30,101 bases of DNA, from the IMG/VR virus record IMGVR_UViG_3300042886_000206, positions 1-30,101 of that record, one strand, 5' to 3'. The notes under the pieces were generated by a model. It saw only the letters and a list, made by a program, of their open reading frames with translations, searched no databases and was not told the DNA's origin. Both the position numbers and the translations under genes were made by a program. The DNA is from a virus. Positions 1 through 6,670 of this stretch are shown in pieces; position 1 is the first letter of the stretch; each line of letters opens with the position of its first letter.

Positions 1-273
1 TTTAGTTACTAACGCCTCTACTTTACTTCTCATATGGTCCGCCAAATCATAATCATTAACTGATGTTACGATAATGGAATCTACCAAATATTTGTGGGGG
101 ATGTGGATTAAGAAATCCATCCCGTTGAAGAACGACAAATCATTCTTTAATTCAATACAACCTTGAATCATCTTCAAAAATAACTTGAATTGGGTCGTGT
201 CCACGAATGTTTCGTGTAATAGTTTTCCGAACTTCTCGTTCTCAATTCTGATAGTGTGAGTGTTTGTCGTCAT
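1..273 (-). CDS. Hypothetical protein, 3'-truncated by window edge
   Basis: An open frame of 91 codons without a stop runs off the left edge, starting MTTNTHTIRIENEKFG. It is soluble-looking, with a mixed helix/strand pattern and no motif I recognise. The start is fixed by a promoter of the form TTTG-N19-TATCTTTG whose -7 box ends 21 nt before the ATG, leaving a short AT-rich leader without a Shine-Dalgarno sequence. It is downstream of, and co-oriented with, the small membrane-protein gene at 331-585 but has its own promoter. The C-terminus and total length are unknown. Confidence 0.7.
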   Translation of the reverse strand, partial: MTTNTHTIRIENEKFGKLLHETFVDTTQFKLFLKMIQGCIELKNDLSFFNGMDFLIHIPHKYLVDSIIVTSVNDYDLADHMRSKVEALVTK

Positions 274-293
274 ATGTTTTAGTTTCTATGGTA

Positions 294-324
294 CAAAGAT
301 AATCTTTTTTTTAATAATACCAAA
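294..324 (-). promoter_or_regulatory. Bacteroidota-type promoter TTTG-N19-TATCTTTG
   Basis: On the minus strand TTTG (321-324) is followed after 19 nt by TATCTTTG (294-301), matching the Bacteroidota sigma consensus TTTG/TAnnTTTG. The box lies 21 nt before the ATG of the truncated gene at 1-273. The 32-nt stretch from the -7 box through the -33 element differs by one base from the promoter at 609-639, so the two are duplicates. Confidence 0.7.
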
Positions 325-330
325 CATTTT

Positions 331-585
331 TTAATATTTTTCAATATTATATGAACCACAGATTCTGTGCTCTCTATTATACTCATCTTTGAATGTAATA
401 CATCCGTTTTTCTCCACATATGTATTAGTGAAAAAATTTGTGTTCTGAGTTCTATTACCCGAAATGGTAATTTCATAATAGTGACCATTTATTGAGACAC
501 GACTTACCATATACATTCTGTGTCCAATAATAACAAATACAAATAAAAAAATAACACCCACCAAAGTCAATAACTTATTTACCAT
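331..585 (-). CDS. Small membrane-anchored protein, paralogue of 888-1142
   Basis: Eighty-four residues: an N-terminal hydrophobic segment (about residues 4-21) followed by a roughly 60-residue polar domain. It aligns end to end with the 84-residue product of 888-1142. Shared features include YEI near residue 37, GN at 43-44 and the pair of cysteines in GCITFKDE (about 61-68) and RICG (about 74-77). The two cysteines could form a disulfide if the domain is outside the cytoplasm. It has its own Bacteroidota-type promoter (609-639) 24 nt before the start. No known family is recognised; a host-envelope role such as superinfection exclusion or lysis control is possible but is only inference from size and topology. 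Confidence 0.75.
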   Translation of the reverse strand: MVNKLLTLVGVIFLFVFVIIGHRMYMVSRVSINGHYYEITISGNRTQNTNFFTNTYVEKNGCITFKDEYNREHRICGSYNIEKY

Positions 586-608
586 ATTAATTTAATTTAA
601 ATTCCCGA

Positions 609-639
609 CAAAGATAATCCTTTTTTTAATAATACCAAA
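609..639 (-). promoter_or_regulatory. Bacteroidota-type promoter TTTG-N19-TATCTTTG
   Basis: TTTG at 636-639 and TATCTTTG at 609-616 on the minus strand, spaced by 19 nt. It lies between the stop of the gene at 650 and the start at 585, so it should drive 331-585. It is nearly identical to the promoter at 294-324. Confidence 0.72.
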
Positions 640-649
640 CTTTTTTATA

Positions 650-886
650 TTATTTTTTCATCGGATATAAAATTGTTTCCAAAGTTGCTTTATACGCCGA
701 AGATTTAAATGGGTCTTTTTGATGTTGTATAGCAGCACCCTCAAATAACTCAATTGCTTTATCTAACCCATCATATTTAACAATCATTCTACCCGCAGCG
801 GGAATCGTAAATGGATTACTCACTTTATGTTTATCACATATGTTATCAATCGTCTCTTTAATTCTCTCTTGAAATGTCTTTTCCAT
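650..886 (-). CDS. Hypothetical small soluble protein
   Basis: Seventy-eight residues beginning MEKTFQERIKETIDNICDKH and ending in a basic tail. An upstream in-frame ATG at 943 would overlap the preceding gene by 56 nt and add sequence that looks like out-of-frame coding of that gene. The ATG at 886 leaves a 1-nt gap after the stop at 888, so I chose it. Mostly helical, no membrane segment, no family recognised. It sits between the two paralogous membrane-protein genes as the last cistron of the run from 2418 down to 650. Confidence 0.7.
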   Translation of the reverse strand: MEKTFQERIKETIDNICDKHKVSNPFTIPAAGRMIVKYDGLDKAIELFEGAAIQHQKDPFKSSAYKATLETILYPMKK

Positions 887-887
887 C

Positions 888-1142
888 TTAATATTCTGTA
901 ATGTTATACATACCACATATTCTATGTGACCTACTAAACTCATCTTTAAATGTTATACACCCGTCTTTCTCCGCATACTTTTCAGTATAGAAACTTGTCT
1001 CTTGACGTTTATTACCCGGGATGGAGATTTCATATAAATGTTCCCCCTTTTTTAACCCACTAACCAAATATACTTTGTAACCTACAGAAGTTATAACAAG
1101 TAAAAAAATTATCACTATAAAACCTATCACACTATTTCTCAT
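888..1142 (-). CDS. Small membrane-anchored protein, paralogue of 331-585
   Basis: Eighty-four residues with an N-terminal membrane segment (about residues 5-22, rich in I/V/L/F) and a polar C-terminal domain. It is clearly homologous to the product of 331-585: same length, same spacing of the two cysteines in DGCITFKDE and RICG, and similar C-terminal YNI. It starts 1 nt after the upstream gene's stop at 1144 and has no promoter of its own, unlike its paralogue. Function unknown; the conserved cysteine pair after a signal-anchor suggests an exported domain. Confidence 0.75.
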   Translation of the reverse strand: MRNSVIGFIVIIFLLVITSVGYKVYLVSGLKKGEHLYEISIPGNKRQETSFYTEKYAEKDGCITFKDEFSRSHRICGMYNITEY

Positions 1143-1143
1143 C

Positions 1144-1650
1144 TTATCTAAATTTTTCCATTCGTTTTTTAATCAACTCCGCAGTATCGTAGTCCTCATT
1201 CTCAATCGATTGTTTTAAATAAACCTCACACTCAACCTCATTCATCAAATCCACCGGTTTGCCATCAACTTTTTTACCGGTAGATTTACTAGTTTCACCA
1301 ACACCACCTGTAAATCCTGGCTCACAACCCATCACTTCTTTAGCTTTATCATAGTTTTCTCTCCAAGTTGCAGATTTGTTAAAATTCATGACTGACCAAT
1401 TGACTTGATAAGTCATCTTATCACCACAACTAATATAAAGTTTATCCAAATCCCAACCTTCAAGGATTGCAAATTCCTTATTATTTTTTTCCAATATTCT
1501 ATAATAATCACTTCTAATCAGAGATAATTTATCACCAACTTTCCAATTTTTACATATTGATTTTCTATTTTTTTCTTGAATGGCACCAATGATACCAATC
1601 AACATCAATATTACCACAATAACACTTAAAATAATCCCTAATACTATCAT
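1144..1650 (-). CDS. Membrane-anchored protein with UVR-like C-terminal helix pair
   Basis: One hundred and sixty-eight residues. Residues 3-24 form a strongly hydrophobic N-terminal helix; the rest is hydrophilic, with a Gly/Ser/Lys-rich hinge near 112-127. The C-terminal segment (about 138-166, LKQSIENEDYDTAELIKKRM) resembles the UVR motif, a short helical hairpin used for protein contacts in UvrB/UvrC and in some chaperone adaptors. The resemblance is by eye only. It lies 30 nt downstream of the nucleotidyltransferase gene and is probably co-transcribed from the promoter at 2438-2468. Overall function unknown. Confidence 0.7.
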   Translation of the reverse strand: MIVLGIILSVIVVILMLIGIIGAIQEKNRKSICKNWKVGDKLSLIRSDYYRILEKNNKEFAILEGWDLDKLYISCGDKMTYQVNWSVMNFNKSATWRENYDKAKEVMGCEPGFTGGVGETSKSTGKKVDGKPVDLMNEVECEVYLKQSIENEDYDTAELIKKRMEKFR

Positions 1651-1680
1651 AATTTATTTTTTTATTTATTTGTCCATATT

Positions 1681-2418
1681 TTATTGTTCTGTAGTTGGTT
1701 TCAACCACAATAGTTTGTTTTCAAAAATGTAATTCTTTAATGTTGGGAAGTAGTATAATGTCTCCAAAGTTTTTAATGTGTCGTGTTTGAAACATTTTAA
1801 TAATTCCTCCCGGATTCTTTCCGTTGAAACGACCCCCATTTTAGTTTCATAGTCATAGTTATTGATATAGTAATCCAAAAACTTTAAACTAAAACCTTTT
1901 GTTATTGAGAATCTAATTGCTCTTAAAATACGGAGGGGGTCATCATCAAAAGTTTCTTTACAGGACTTTGGAGTGATTAAAACTCTTCTTTCCAAATCAA
2001 GTCGTCCACTGAAATAATCAATGATGGTACCATCCTCATCTTTGGCAAGAGCATTTAATGTGAAGTCACGTCTCTCTAAATCATCGTATAGTGTCCCTGG
2101 TTTAACAATTGGTGTTCTTGTTCCGGGAATGTACCCAACTTCTTTACGAGCCATCACAAAGTCAGCAACACCACTATACTTATGGTCTTTTGGGAACTTT
2201 GCTCTGATAGTAAAACAATCGGCAGTGATTAAGAACAATTCAAACTTCTCATCCTTCAGGTATTGTTCCAACATAGAGAACATAGATTCCGCAGTATCAA
2301 AGTCCTGCAACAATTTGTCATTAGGAACCGCAACATAATCCACATCTTTAGATTCAAGACCTAAAATCTCATCTCTAACCTTTCCCCCGACTTCGTAAAA
2401 CTTAAACATATTTTCCAC
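1681..2418 (-). CDS. cca: CCA-adding / poly(A) polymerase-type nucleotidyltransferase (short)
   Basis: Two hundred and forty-five residues with the class II tRNA nucleotidyltransferase head motifs in order: GGKVRD (11-16), the metal-binding pair DVD (25-27), a third carboxylate in VADFV near 86, RRDFTLNALA (117-126) and DDPLRILRAIRF (159-170). The family restores or repairs the 3' CCA end of tRNAs, or adds poly(A). Cellular enzymes are usually near 400 residues or more; this one stops soon after the head/neck, so body and tail domains are missing or minimal. The start at 2418 lies 20 nt after a promoter -7 box; the ATG three codons later is also possible. In a phage it could repair host tRNAs damaged by defence nucleases (inference). 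Confidence 0.88.
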   Translation of the reverse strand: MENMFKFYEVGGKVRDEILGLESKDVDYVAVPNDKLLQDFDTAESMFSMLEQYLKDEKFELFLITADCFTIRAKFPKDHKYSGVADFVMARKEVGYIPGTRTPIVKPGTLYDDLERRDFTLNALAKDEDGTIIDYFSGRLDLERRVLITPKSCKETFDDDPLRILRAIRFSITKGFSLKFLDYYINNYDYETKMGVVSTERIREELLKCFKHDTLKTLETLYYFPTLKNYIFENKLLWLKPTTEQ

Positions 2419-2437
2419 TTTCTATTATTTTATTCGA

Positions 2438-2468
2438 CAAAGATAATACTATTATTTATATAAACAAA
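2438..2468 (-). promoter_or_regulatory. Bacteroidota-type promoter for the nucleotidyltransferase gene
   Basis: Minus strand TTTG (2465-2468), 19 nt, then TATCTTTG (2438-2445), 20 nt before the start at 2418. It begins just after the terminator at 2472-2501, which insulates it from Nudix-gene transcription. Confidence 0.72.
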
Positions 2469-2471
2469 AAA

Positions 2472-2501
2472 AACCTCAACAAATTTTACTCTGTTGAGGT
2501 T
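2472..2501. terminator. Bidirectional rho-independent terminator
   Basis: A 9-bp perfect stem AACCTCAAC/GTTGAGGTT with a 12-nt loop is flanked by an A run on the left and a T run on the right. Either strand therefore yields a hairpin followed by U residues. It ends Nudix-gene transcription on the minus strand. Confidence 0.8.
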
Positions 2502-2576
2502 TTTATTATTCCAACCAGTTAAAGAAAGGGGTTGTTGGCTAAATGAGTATATAAATATGCGGTAAAATTAGAAAAA

Positions 2577-3002
2577 TCAATCTTTTTTCAATAATCTCAT
2601 AATTAATTTACATAATTGGTCCGATTTATTATCAAATGGCAGATTTTCAAGGTTAAAATATCCACATTCTGTATGTTCTTCTCCATCCTTCGCACTTTCT
2701 AAATCCGGATTTATTGGTTCGTCTGTCTCCATCATAAAAACATACATCAACCCTTTTATTTCCGTACCATCCCGATTATATCTTTTAACAAACCCAACTA
2801 ATTTTAAATCATTATCTAATGTATAGTTAGTCTCTTCTTTGAATTCGCGTTTCACACCATCCATAGGGTGTTCCCCCTTTTCCAAATGACCACAAGGAAT
2901 ACTCCATTGTCCTGGTAATTCACCTGTAGCGTTTCTTTTACAAAGCAAAACCTCGTCACCACATTTAACTATTACTCCGGAATATCGTTTAACCTCTTTC
3001 AT
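2577..3002 (-). CDS. Nudix hydrolase
   Basis: One hundred and forty-one residues with a Nudix box at 38-60: G38, then E44, R52-E53 and E56-E57, matching GX5EX7REUXEE; the usual following glycine is Asn59. The N-terminus (SGVIVKCGDEVLLCKR) is the typical first strand pair of the fold. These enzymes cleave nucleoside diphosphates linked to another moiety, such as oxidised nucleotides, NDP-sugars, NAD or RNA caps; the substrate cannot be told here. It is divergent from the DUF192 gene, with only 12 nt between annotated starts, and is followed by a strong terminator. Confidence 0.9.
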   Translation of the reverse strand: MKEVKRYSGVIVKCGDEVLLCKRNATGELPGQWSIPCGHLEKGEHPMDGVKREFKEETNYTLDNDLKLVGFVKRYNRDGTEIKGLMYVFMMETDEPINPDLESAKDGEEHTECGYFNLENLPFDNKSDQLCKLIMRLLKKD

Positions 3003-3014
3003 TTTATTAAATTT

Positions 3015-3371
3015 ATGATATTTATCTATATGATAATAAATATAGGCAATTCAGAATTCAATGTCAAAGTAGTTTTTTCAAAAAAAGATACATCAAATGG
3101 TATGATGGGTAAGAGATTTGATAAAACTTTTAATGGTATGTTATTTTTAATGTCTGATGGTCAACACGGATTTTGGATGAAAGATTGTATCATACCTTTA
3201 GATATAATTTTCATATCCAATAATGTAATTACAAAAATATACCATAAGTGTCCACCTTGTAATACCAACGAATGTAAATCATATATTGGTGAAGGAGACA
3301 CAATTCTTGAAGTTCAAGGGAACACCTGTAAAAAATTAGGTATTAAAATTGGTGATAAAATATCCGCATAA
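3015..3371 (+). CDS. DUF192 family protein
   Basis: Up to 118 residues. The family signature is the stretch FWMKDCIIPLDIIFI (53-67), the core of the DUF192 barrel; the N-terminal strand and the KIGDKI ending also fit. Family members are often exported in bacteria, but I see no signal peptide here, so this copy is probably cytoplasmic. The start is uncertain: ATG at 3015 or ATG at 3030. The later one gives a more usual N-terminus (MIINIGNSEF) and leaves 27 nt for the divergent Nudix gene. Function of the family is unknown. One of few plus-strand genes in the window. Confidence 0.85.
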   Translation: MIFIYMIINIGNSEFNVKVVFSKKDTSNGMMGKRFDKTFNGMLFLMSDGQHGFWMKDCIIPLDIIFISNNVITKIYHKCPPCNTNECKSYIGEGDTILEVQGNTCKKLGIKIGDKISA

Positions 3372-3374
3372 AAA

Positions 3375-3393
3375 ATGACCCATTATAGGTCAT
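3375..3393. terminator. Bidirectional terminator between convergent genes
   Basis: Stem ATGACC/GGTCAT with a 7-nt loop lies between the convergent ends at 3371 and 3409. A runs on the left and T-rich sequence on the right let it act in both directions; the U tract is better for the minus-strand transcript. Confidence 0.6.
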
Positions 3394-3408
3394 CTCTTAT
3401 TTTTCATA

Positions 3409-4356
3409 TTATATCAAACCCTTTACCGCATTTCCTAACAATGGAGCCAATAGAGTTGTTATTGGGTCAGACCCTGTTTTAGGTTGAGTTGGAGGTGTTG
3501 GTTTCATTTCCTTATTTTCACCACCAAATTCACTATTAAACAATTCTTTATTTTTTGGGTCACTATTAAATTTCTCAACCTTTTGGTCTATGTCCGTAAC
3601 CTTTTGTTCCAATTCATCCGGACCAACAAAGTTATGAATACCTAACATATCTAATAATGCCAAATACCATTTACTTCTTCTCATTAATGACCTTGTCGCC
3701 GCATTACCACCAATTCTTGGGACACCACCAACAAGTCTATTAAGGAAGGATGGTTTTAACGCCTCATAACCTCTGAAAGCCTTGAATTTACCTGTCGTAC
3801 CCATTTCTTTACTTGCTTTAGTAAATAATTTCACATATTCTTCCAATAAATTAACAAATCTACTACCTAAATAAGGAACTTTACCAATAGAAGACCTTAA
3901 TGTAGTTATTAATTTCTCACCCCAAGCCGGAGATTTTTCTACCATTTTAGCAATTGGCCCACCAACTGATTTGGCAGCTCCAGCAACTTTAACAGCATCA
4001 CCAGTAAGAGTCGCCGCTTTAAACGCTTTTGCTCCTTCACCACCTAATTTCATAACACCTACAACCGGTTTAGCTATAATATCACCAAAAATAGGTAAAG
4101 CAGCAATAAAAGATAAAATCGCAAACAATTTATCTCCTTGTCTCCAATAACTAATACCATTAACTAAATCCACAACACCTGTTGGGTCAAATATACCCGC
4201 AATATCACCAACGGTATTATACCATTTTGACTCTGAAAGTAATTTTTTCTTTTCAGGGTAAAGAGTTTTCATTACCTCAACAACAAAAATTTTCTCACCA
4301 CGAGTTAAACCTTCCCACTTTTCAGTTAACTCATTAATTTGATTTAATTTTTTCAT
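3409..4356 (-). CDS. Hypothetical hydrophobic protein (putative virion/ejection-associated)
   Basis: Three hundred and fifteen residues. Residues 45-105 (DPTGVVDLVNG, then WRQGDKLFAILSFIAALPIF, then GDIIAKPVVGVMKLGG) form a Gly/Ala-rich, membrane-active-looking segment resembling the hydrophobic pre-toxin regions of polymorphic toxins. The middle (110-235) is basic and helical; the C-terminal 60 residues are polar and Pro/Lys-rich (PTPPTQPKTG) before a hydrophobic tail. No catalytic motif is visible. It begins 2 nt after the stop of the peptidoglycan-binding protein gene, implying translational coupling. A membrane-penetrating or ejected virion protein is my inference; no family is recognised with confidence. 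Confidence 0.7.
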   Translation of the reverse strand: MKKLNQINELTEKWEGLTRGEKIFVVEVMKTLYPEKKKLLSESKWYNTVGDIAGIFDPTGVVDLVNGISYWRQGDKLFAILSFIAALPIFGDIIAKPVVGVMKLGGEGAKAFKAATLTGDAVKVAGAAKSVGGPIAKMVEKSPAWGEKLITTLRSSIGKVPYLGSRFVNLLEEYVKLFTKASKEMGTTGKFKAFRGYEALKPSFLNRLVGGVPRIGGNAATRSLMRRSKWYLALLDMLGIHNFVGPDELEQKVTDIDQKVEKFNSDPKNKELFNSEFGGENKEMKPTPPTQPKTGSDPITTLLAPLLGNAVKGLI

Positions 4357-4358
4357 AA

Positions 4359-4718
4359 TTAATCTAACCCCAAGAAATGAATACCTTTATCAATAATACT
4401 ACCTTCTTGAGATACACAACTTTTGAATATTTGAACATCTGAGTCAGGCATTTTACTTTGTGTTGCAGGACCCCAAATACCGTCCACAGGATAAACACCA
4501 ATTTTAGATTGGTATTTACTCAATGCTTGTTTAACACTATCACCCAAGAGTCCATCAACTTTTAGTGGTTGATTCTTATCATCTCTATGTCCTTTTTTAT
4601 TTAAAAAACATTGAATACCTTTCTTTAATTCAGGACTTTCATTTTGTTCAGTAACCAATCCGTATATTGAACGGATATCACTTCTTTCTTCTTCGGAAAT
4701 TATAAATCTTTTTGCCAT
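4359..4718 (-). CDS. Peptidoglycan-binding-domain protein with N-terminal (V)TEQ tag
   Basis: One hundred and nineteen residues. Residues 30-90 match the PG_binding_1 three-helix fold: VDGLLGDSVKQALSKYQ (about 54-70), then PVDGIWGPATQSKM (about 77-90), the repeated D-G-x-x-G-x-x-T pattern. No hydrolase domain accompanies it. The first 25 residues (ISEEERSDIRSIYGLVTEQ) form a charged amphipathic helix ending in VTEQ, the same style as the N-termini of the products of 8584-9942 and 24107-25486. An ATATTTATAA element lies at 4733-4742, 15 nt before the start. It is followed by the coupled hydrophobic protein. Likely a virion component that contacts the host wall (inference). Confidence 0.8.
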   Translation of the reverse strand: MAKRFIISEEERSDIRSIYGLVTEQNESPELKKGIQCFLNKKGHRDDKNQPLKVDGLLGDSVKQALSKYQSKIGVYPVDGIWGPATQSKMPDSDVQIFKSCVSQEGSIIDKGIHFLGLD

Positions 4719-4732
4719 AATAAATCTTTTAG

Positions 4733-4742
4733 TTATAAATAT
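4733..4742 (-). promoter_or_regulatory. ATATTTATAA element, candidate second-class promoter
   Basis: The minus strand reads ATATTTATAA 15-24 nt before the ATG at 4718. The identical 10-mer precedes the genes starting at 25486 (25502-25511) and 27352 (27356-27365), and ATATTTATTA precedes 9942 and 3002. In AT-rich DNA some matches occur by chance; one copy (5213-5222) is inside a coding region. Confidence 0.4.
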
Positions 4743-4755
4743 ACAGAAAACAAAA

Positions 4756-4775
4756 AAGAGGTTATAACACCTCTT
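4756..4775 (-). terminator. Terminator at the end of the methyltransferase operon
   Basis: Stem AAGAGGT/ACCTCTT with a 6-nt loop overlaps the stop codon of the methyltransferase gene. On the minus strand it is followed by six T residues. The plus-strand side is also T-rich. Confidence 0.65.
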
Positions 4776-6669
4776 CTTTTAATTCTAATTTTGTCTGTTT
4801 CTTATCATCAATGAATGCTTGAACTCTTTTCCGAGCAACTTCCGTATAATCCGGAGATAACTCAATTCCAATCCATCGTCTCTCTAATACTTCTGCCGCT
4901 ACAGCTGATGTTCCACTTCCCATAAAGGGGTCAAGAACAATATCATCCTTATATGTAAGTATCTTAATCGCCTTCCCAGGTATATCCATTGAGAATGTGG
5001 CTTTAGTTAATGATTTAGTATCTGCAAAATATTCCCACCTTCCAAACACCAAGTTCATAAACTCTTTCTTGTCCTCATCCTTATAAACCATCTTATTTTT
5101 GATGGTTCCATCTTCCTGAATTACTTTAGTTGGTTCTCCTTCCCATTGGGATTGTCCTTTAAGTAATTTCTTACTCGTTTTCTTATAAGCCAATATGATA
5201 CACTCTTTTGGGTTATAAATATAGGGGCTCGACGCTGACATCCATGAGTTACCACACCACACTAATTGTCCTGATTTTTCAACTAATAATGTTTTATTAG
5301 GTACTGACACACAATAAACTTTATCATCATAATCAATTGTGGTAACATTTTTTTTCTTTATATAACTTTGTTCTTTGTTGAGGATTTGAATTGTTGTCAT
5401 TGGGTAATTAGATTTTATTATTTTACCATTCCAAAGTCTATCTTTCGCAAAATAACTATATAATGAACAAATTCTCCCCGATTCAAATAATAATCTAAGA
5501 ATTTGGTCTTTCATTATCTCACTACATACAGAAATTTTCCACAATTCATTGTCTTTAGTAAAAGACCCATCACCATAAAATATCCATAATAATAATATTT
5601 CTTTCTGTCTTTTAGACATATTAAAAACATAATCAGGTATTGTTCTTAAATTTTTACTTTTTGTATCAAGTAAAAACGACGCCAATTGTTTTGAACAACA
5701 AAAATATTCGTTTTTTTGTTTTTTATATTCAAAATTAAATGGCAATCTCTCCAACAATTCTTCAATTTCTTTTAAAAATTTTATTTTTGTTTGATAAATA
5801 GATATTTTGTATATACCTCGTTTAACATCATACGTTAATGAACCATCTGTTAGAAAAATACCTAAAAATCTCATCCAATCATCCGCATCAACAATTACCG
5901 AATCTTCATTTCTATATATTTTTTTACTTCTTAACCCATACTCTACAGGAGGTATCACAACAGTTTTCACATCCACAACATTATTTAACCCATTATGACT
6001 TCTAGGTATTGTGAAAACCTCTTGAGTTATCTCATTAAATGGTATAACGTCTATTTTAGAGTTGTCTACTCTAACCATATTATGGTTTTCTGTTATAGTA
6101 AGATTAACCGAACGAGTTTTAATATTTACTAATTTACCTTTAAATGGTTTTTCAATATAATCAAAAGCCTTTTGATACTCAATTTCTTTAGTTGTAGGAT
6201 TTAATGTCATAAATAAATCCGTCTTAATATCAACATCCTTAAAAAATTTAAGACCATTATTTGTCATAACTTTAGTTTCATTATCATAACAACCCCAAGC
6301 AGTTTGTCTCACTCGGTGTGGTGAATCCTCAGTTAAATCAACCATCCCGTAAAATTTAAAACCAACTTCCTTCATCTTCATCCAAAATTCAGCGTTGAAT
6401 AATATTCTACCTCCTCTTTCTTGAACATTCACTTCTATTGGAACATTGATGGCGATTCTTCCGTCATCCTTTAACACTCTATACGCTTCAGTTAACCATT
6501 TTGTCGTAAAATCCCAATACTCATCCATTGGAATACTATCATTATACACATCGTATTTGATGTTAACAGAATATGGTGGACTAGTCACCACTAAATCCAC
6601 ACAACCTTCAGGAAATGTTCCCATAACCTCAACACACTCACCATTTATAATCTTCCCTGTCTCTATCAT
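4762..6669 (-). CDS. N4/N6 DNA methyltransferase interrupted by an intein
   Basis: Six hundred and thirty-five residues, of which 127-474 are an intein. The exteins join to a 287-residue methyltransferase of the N6_N4_Mtase type: catalytic TSPPY (29-33) comes first and the SAM-binding motif DPFMGSGTSA (580-589) with ERRWIGIE comes last, the beta-class order. It modifies adenine N6 or cytosine N4; the recognition sequence is unknown. No restriction partner is adjacent, so self-protection against host restriction or gene regulation is likely (inference). It is the last gene of the operon from 8534; 1 nt separates it from the upstream gene, and its stop lies in the terminator hairpin. Confidence 0.92.
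   Translation of the reverse strand: MIETGKIINGECVEVMGTFPEGCVDLVVTSPPYSVNIKYDVYNDSIPMDEYWDFTTKWLTEAYRVLKDDGRIAINVPIEVNVQERGGRILFNAEFWMKMKEVGFKFYGMVDLTEDSPHRVRQTAWGCYDNETKVMTNNGLKFFKDVDIKTDLFMTLNPTTKEIEYQKAFDYIEKPFKGKLVNIKTRSVNLTITENHNMVRVDNSKIDVIPFNEITQEVFTIPRSHNGLNNVVDVKTVVIPPVEYGLRSKKIYRNEDSVIVDADDWMRFLGIFLTDGSLTYDVKRGIYKISIYQTKIKFLKEIEELLERLPFNFEYKKQKNEYFCCSKQLASFLLDTKSKNLRTIPDYVFNMSKRQKEILLLWIFYGDGSFTKDNELWKISVCSEIMKDQILRLLFESGRICSLYSYFAKDRLWNGKIIKSNYPMTTIQILNKEQSYIKKKNVTTIDYDDKVYCVSVPNKTLLVEKSGQLVWCGNSWMSASSPYIYNPKECIILAYKKTSKKLLKGQSQWEGEPTKVIQEDGTIKNKMVYKDEDKKEFMNLVFGRWEYFADTKSLTKATFSMDIPGKAIKILTYKDDIVLDPFMGSGTSAVAAEVLERRWIGIELSPDYTEVARKRVQAFIDDKKQTKLELKEEVL
5248..6291 (-). mobile_element. 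DOD (LAGLIDADG) homing-endonuclease intein in the methyltransferase
   Basis: Intein residues 127-474 (348 aa). Block A starts at Cys127 (CYDNETKVMTNNGLKFFKDV). Block B contains TENHNMVRV with the TxxH pattern (193-196). LAGLIDADG helices are FLGIFLTDGS (268-277) and LLWIFYGDGS (360-369). Block F/G is VYCVSVPNKTLLVEKSG then LVWCGN, followed by Ser475. The exteins rejoin as TAWG-SWMSASS, a natural methyltransferase sequence. The penultimate residue is Gly instead of the usual His, which can slow C-terminal cleavage in some inteins. Both endonuclease helices keep their acidic residue, so the element may still be mobile. Confidence 0.92.
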
Positions 6670-6670
6670 A

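Noticed and set aside
2511-2560. tRNA-like or riboswitch-like fold near the CCAAC/GTTGG pairing
   Set aside because: Only a 5-bp stem can be drawn, with no cloverleaf, anticodon arm or T-loop sequence.
5213-5222. ATATTTATAA promoter-like element inside the methyltransferase gene
   Set aside because: It encodes part of the conserved PYIYN segment and has no start codon downstream in a new gene; treated as a chance match.
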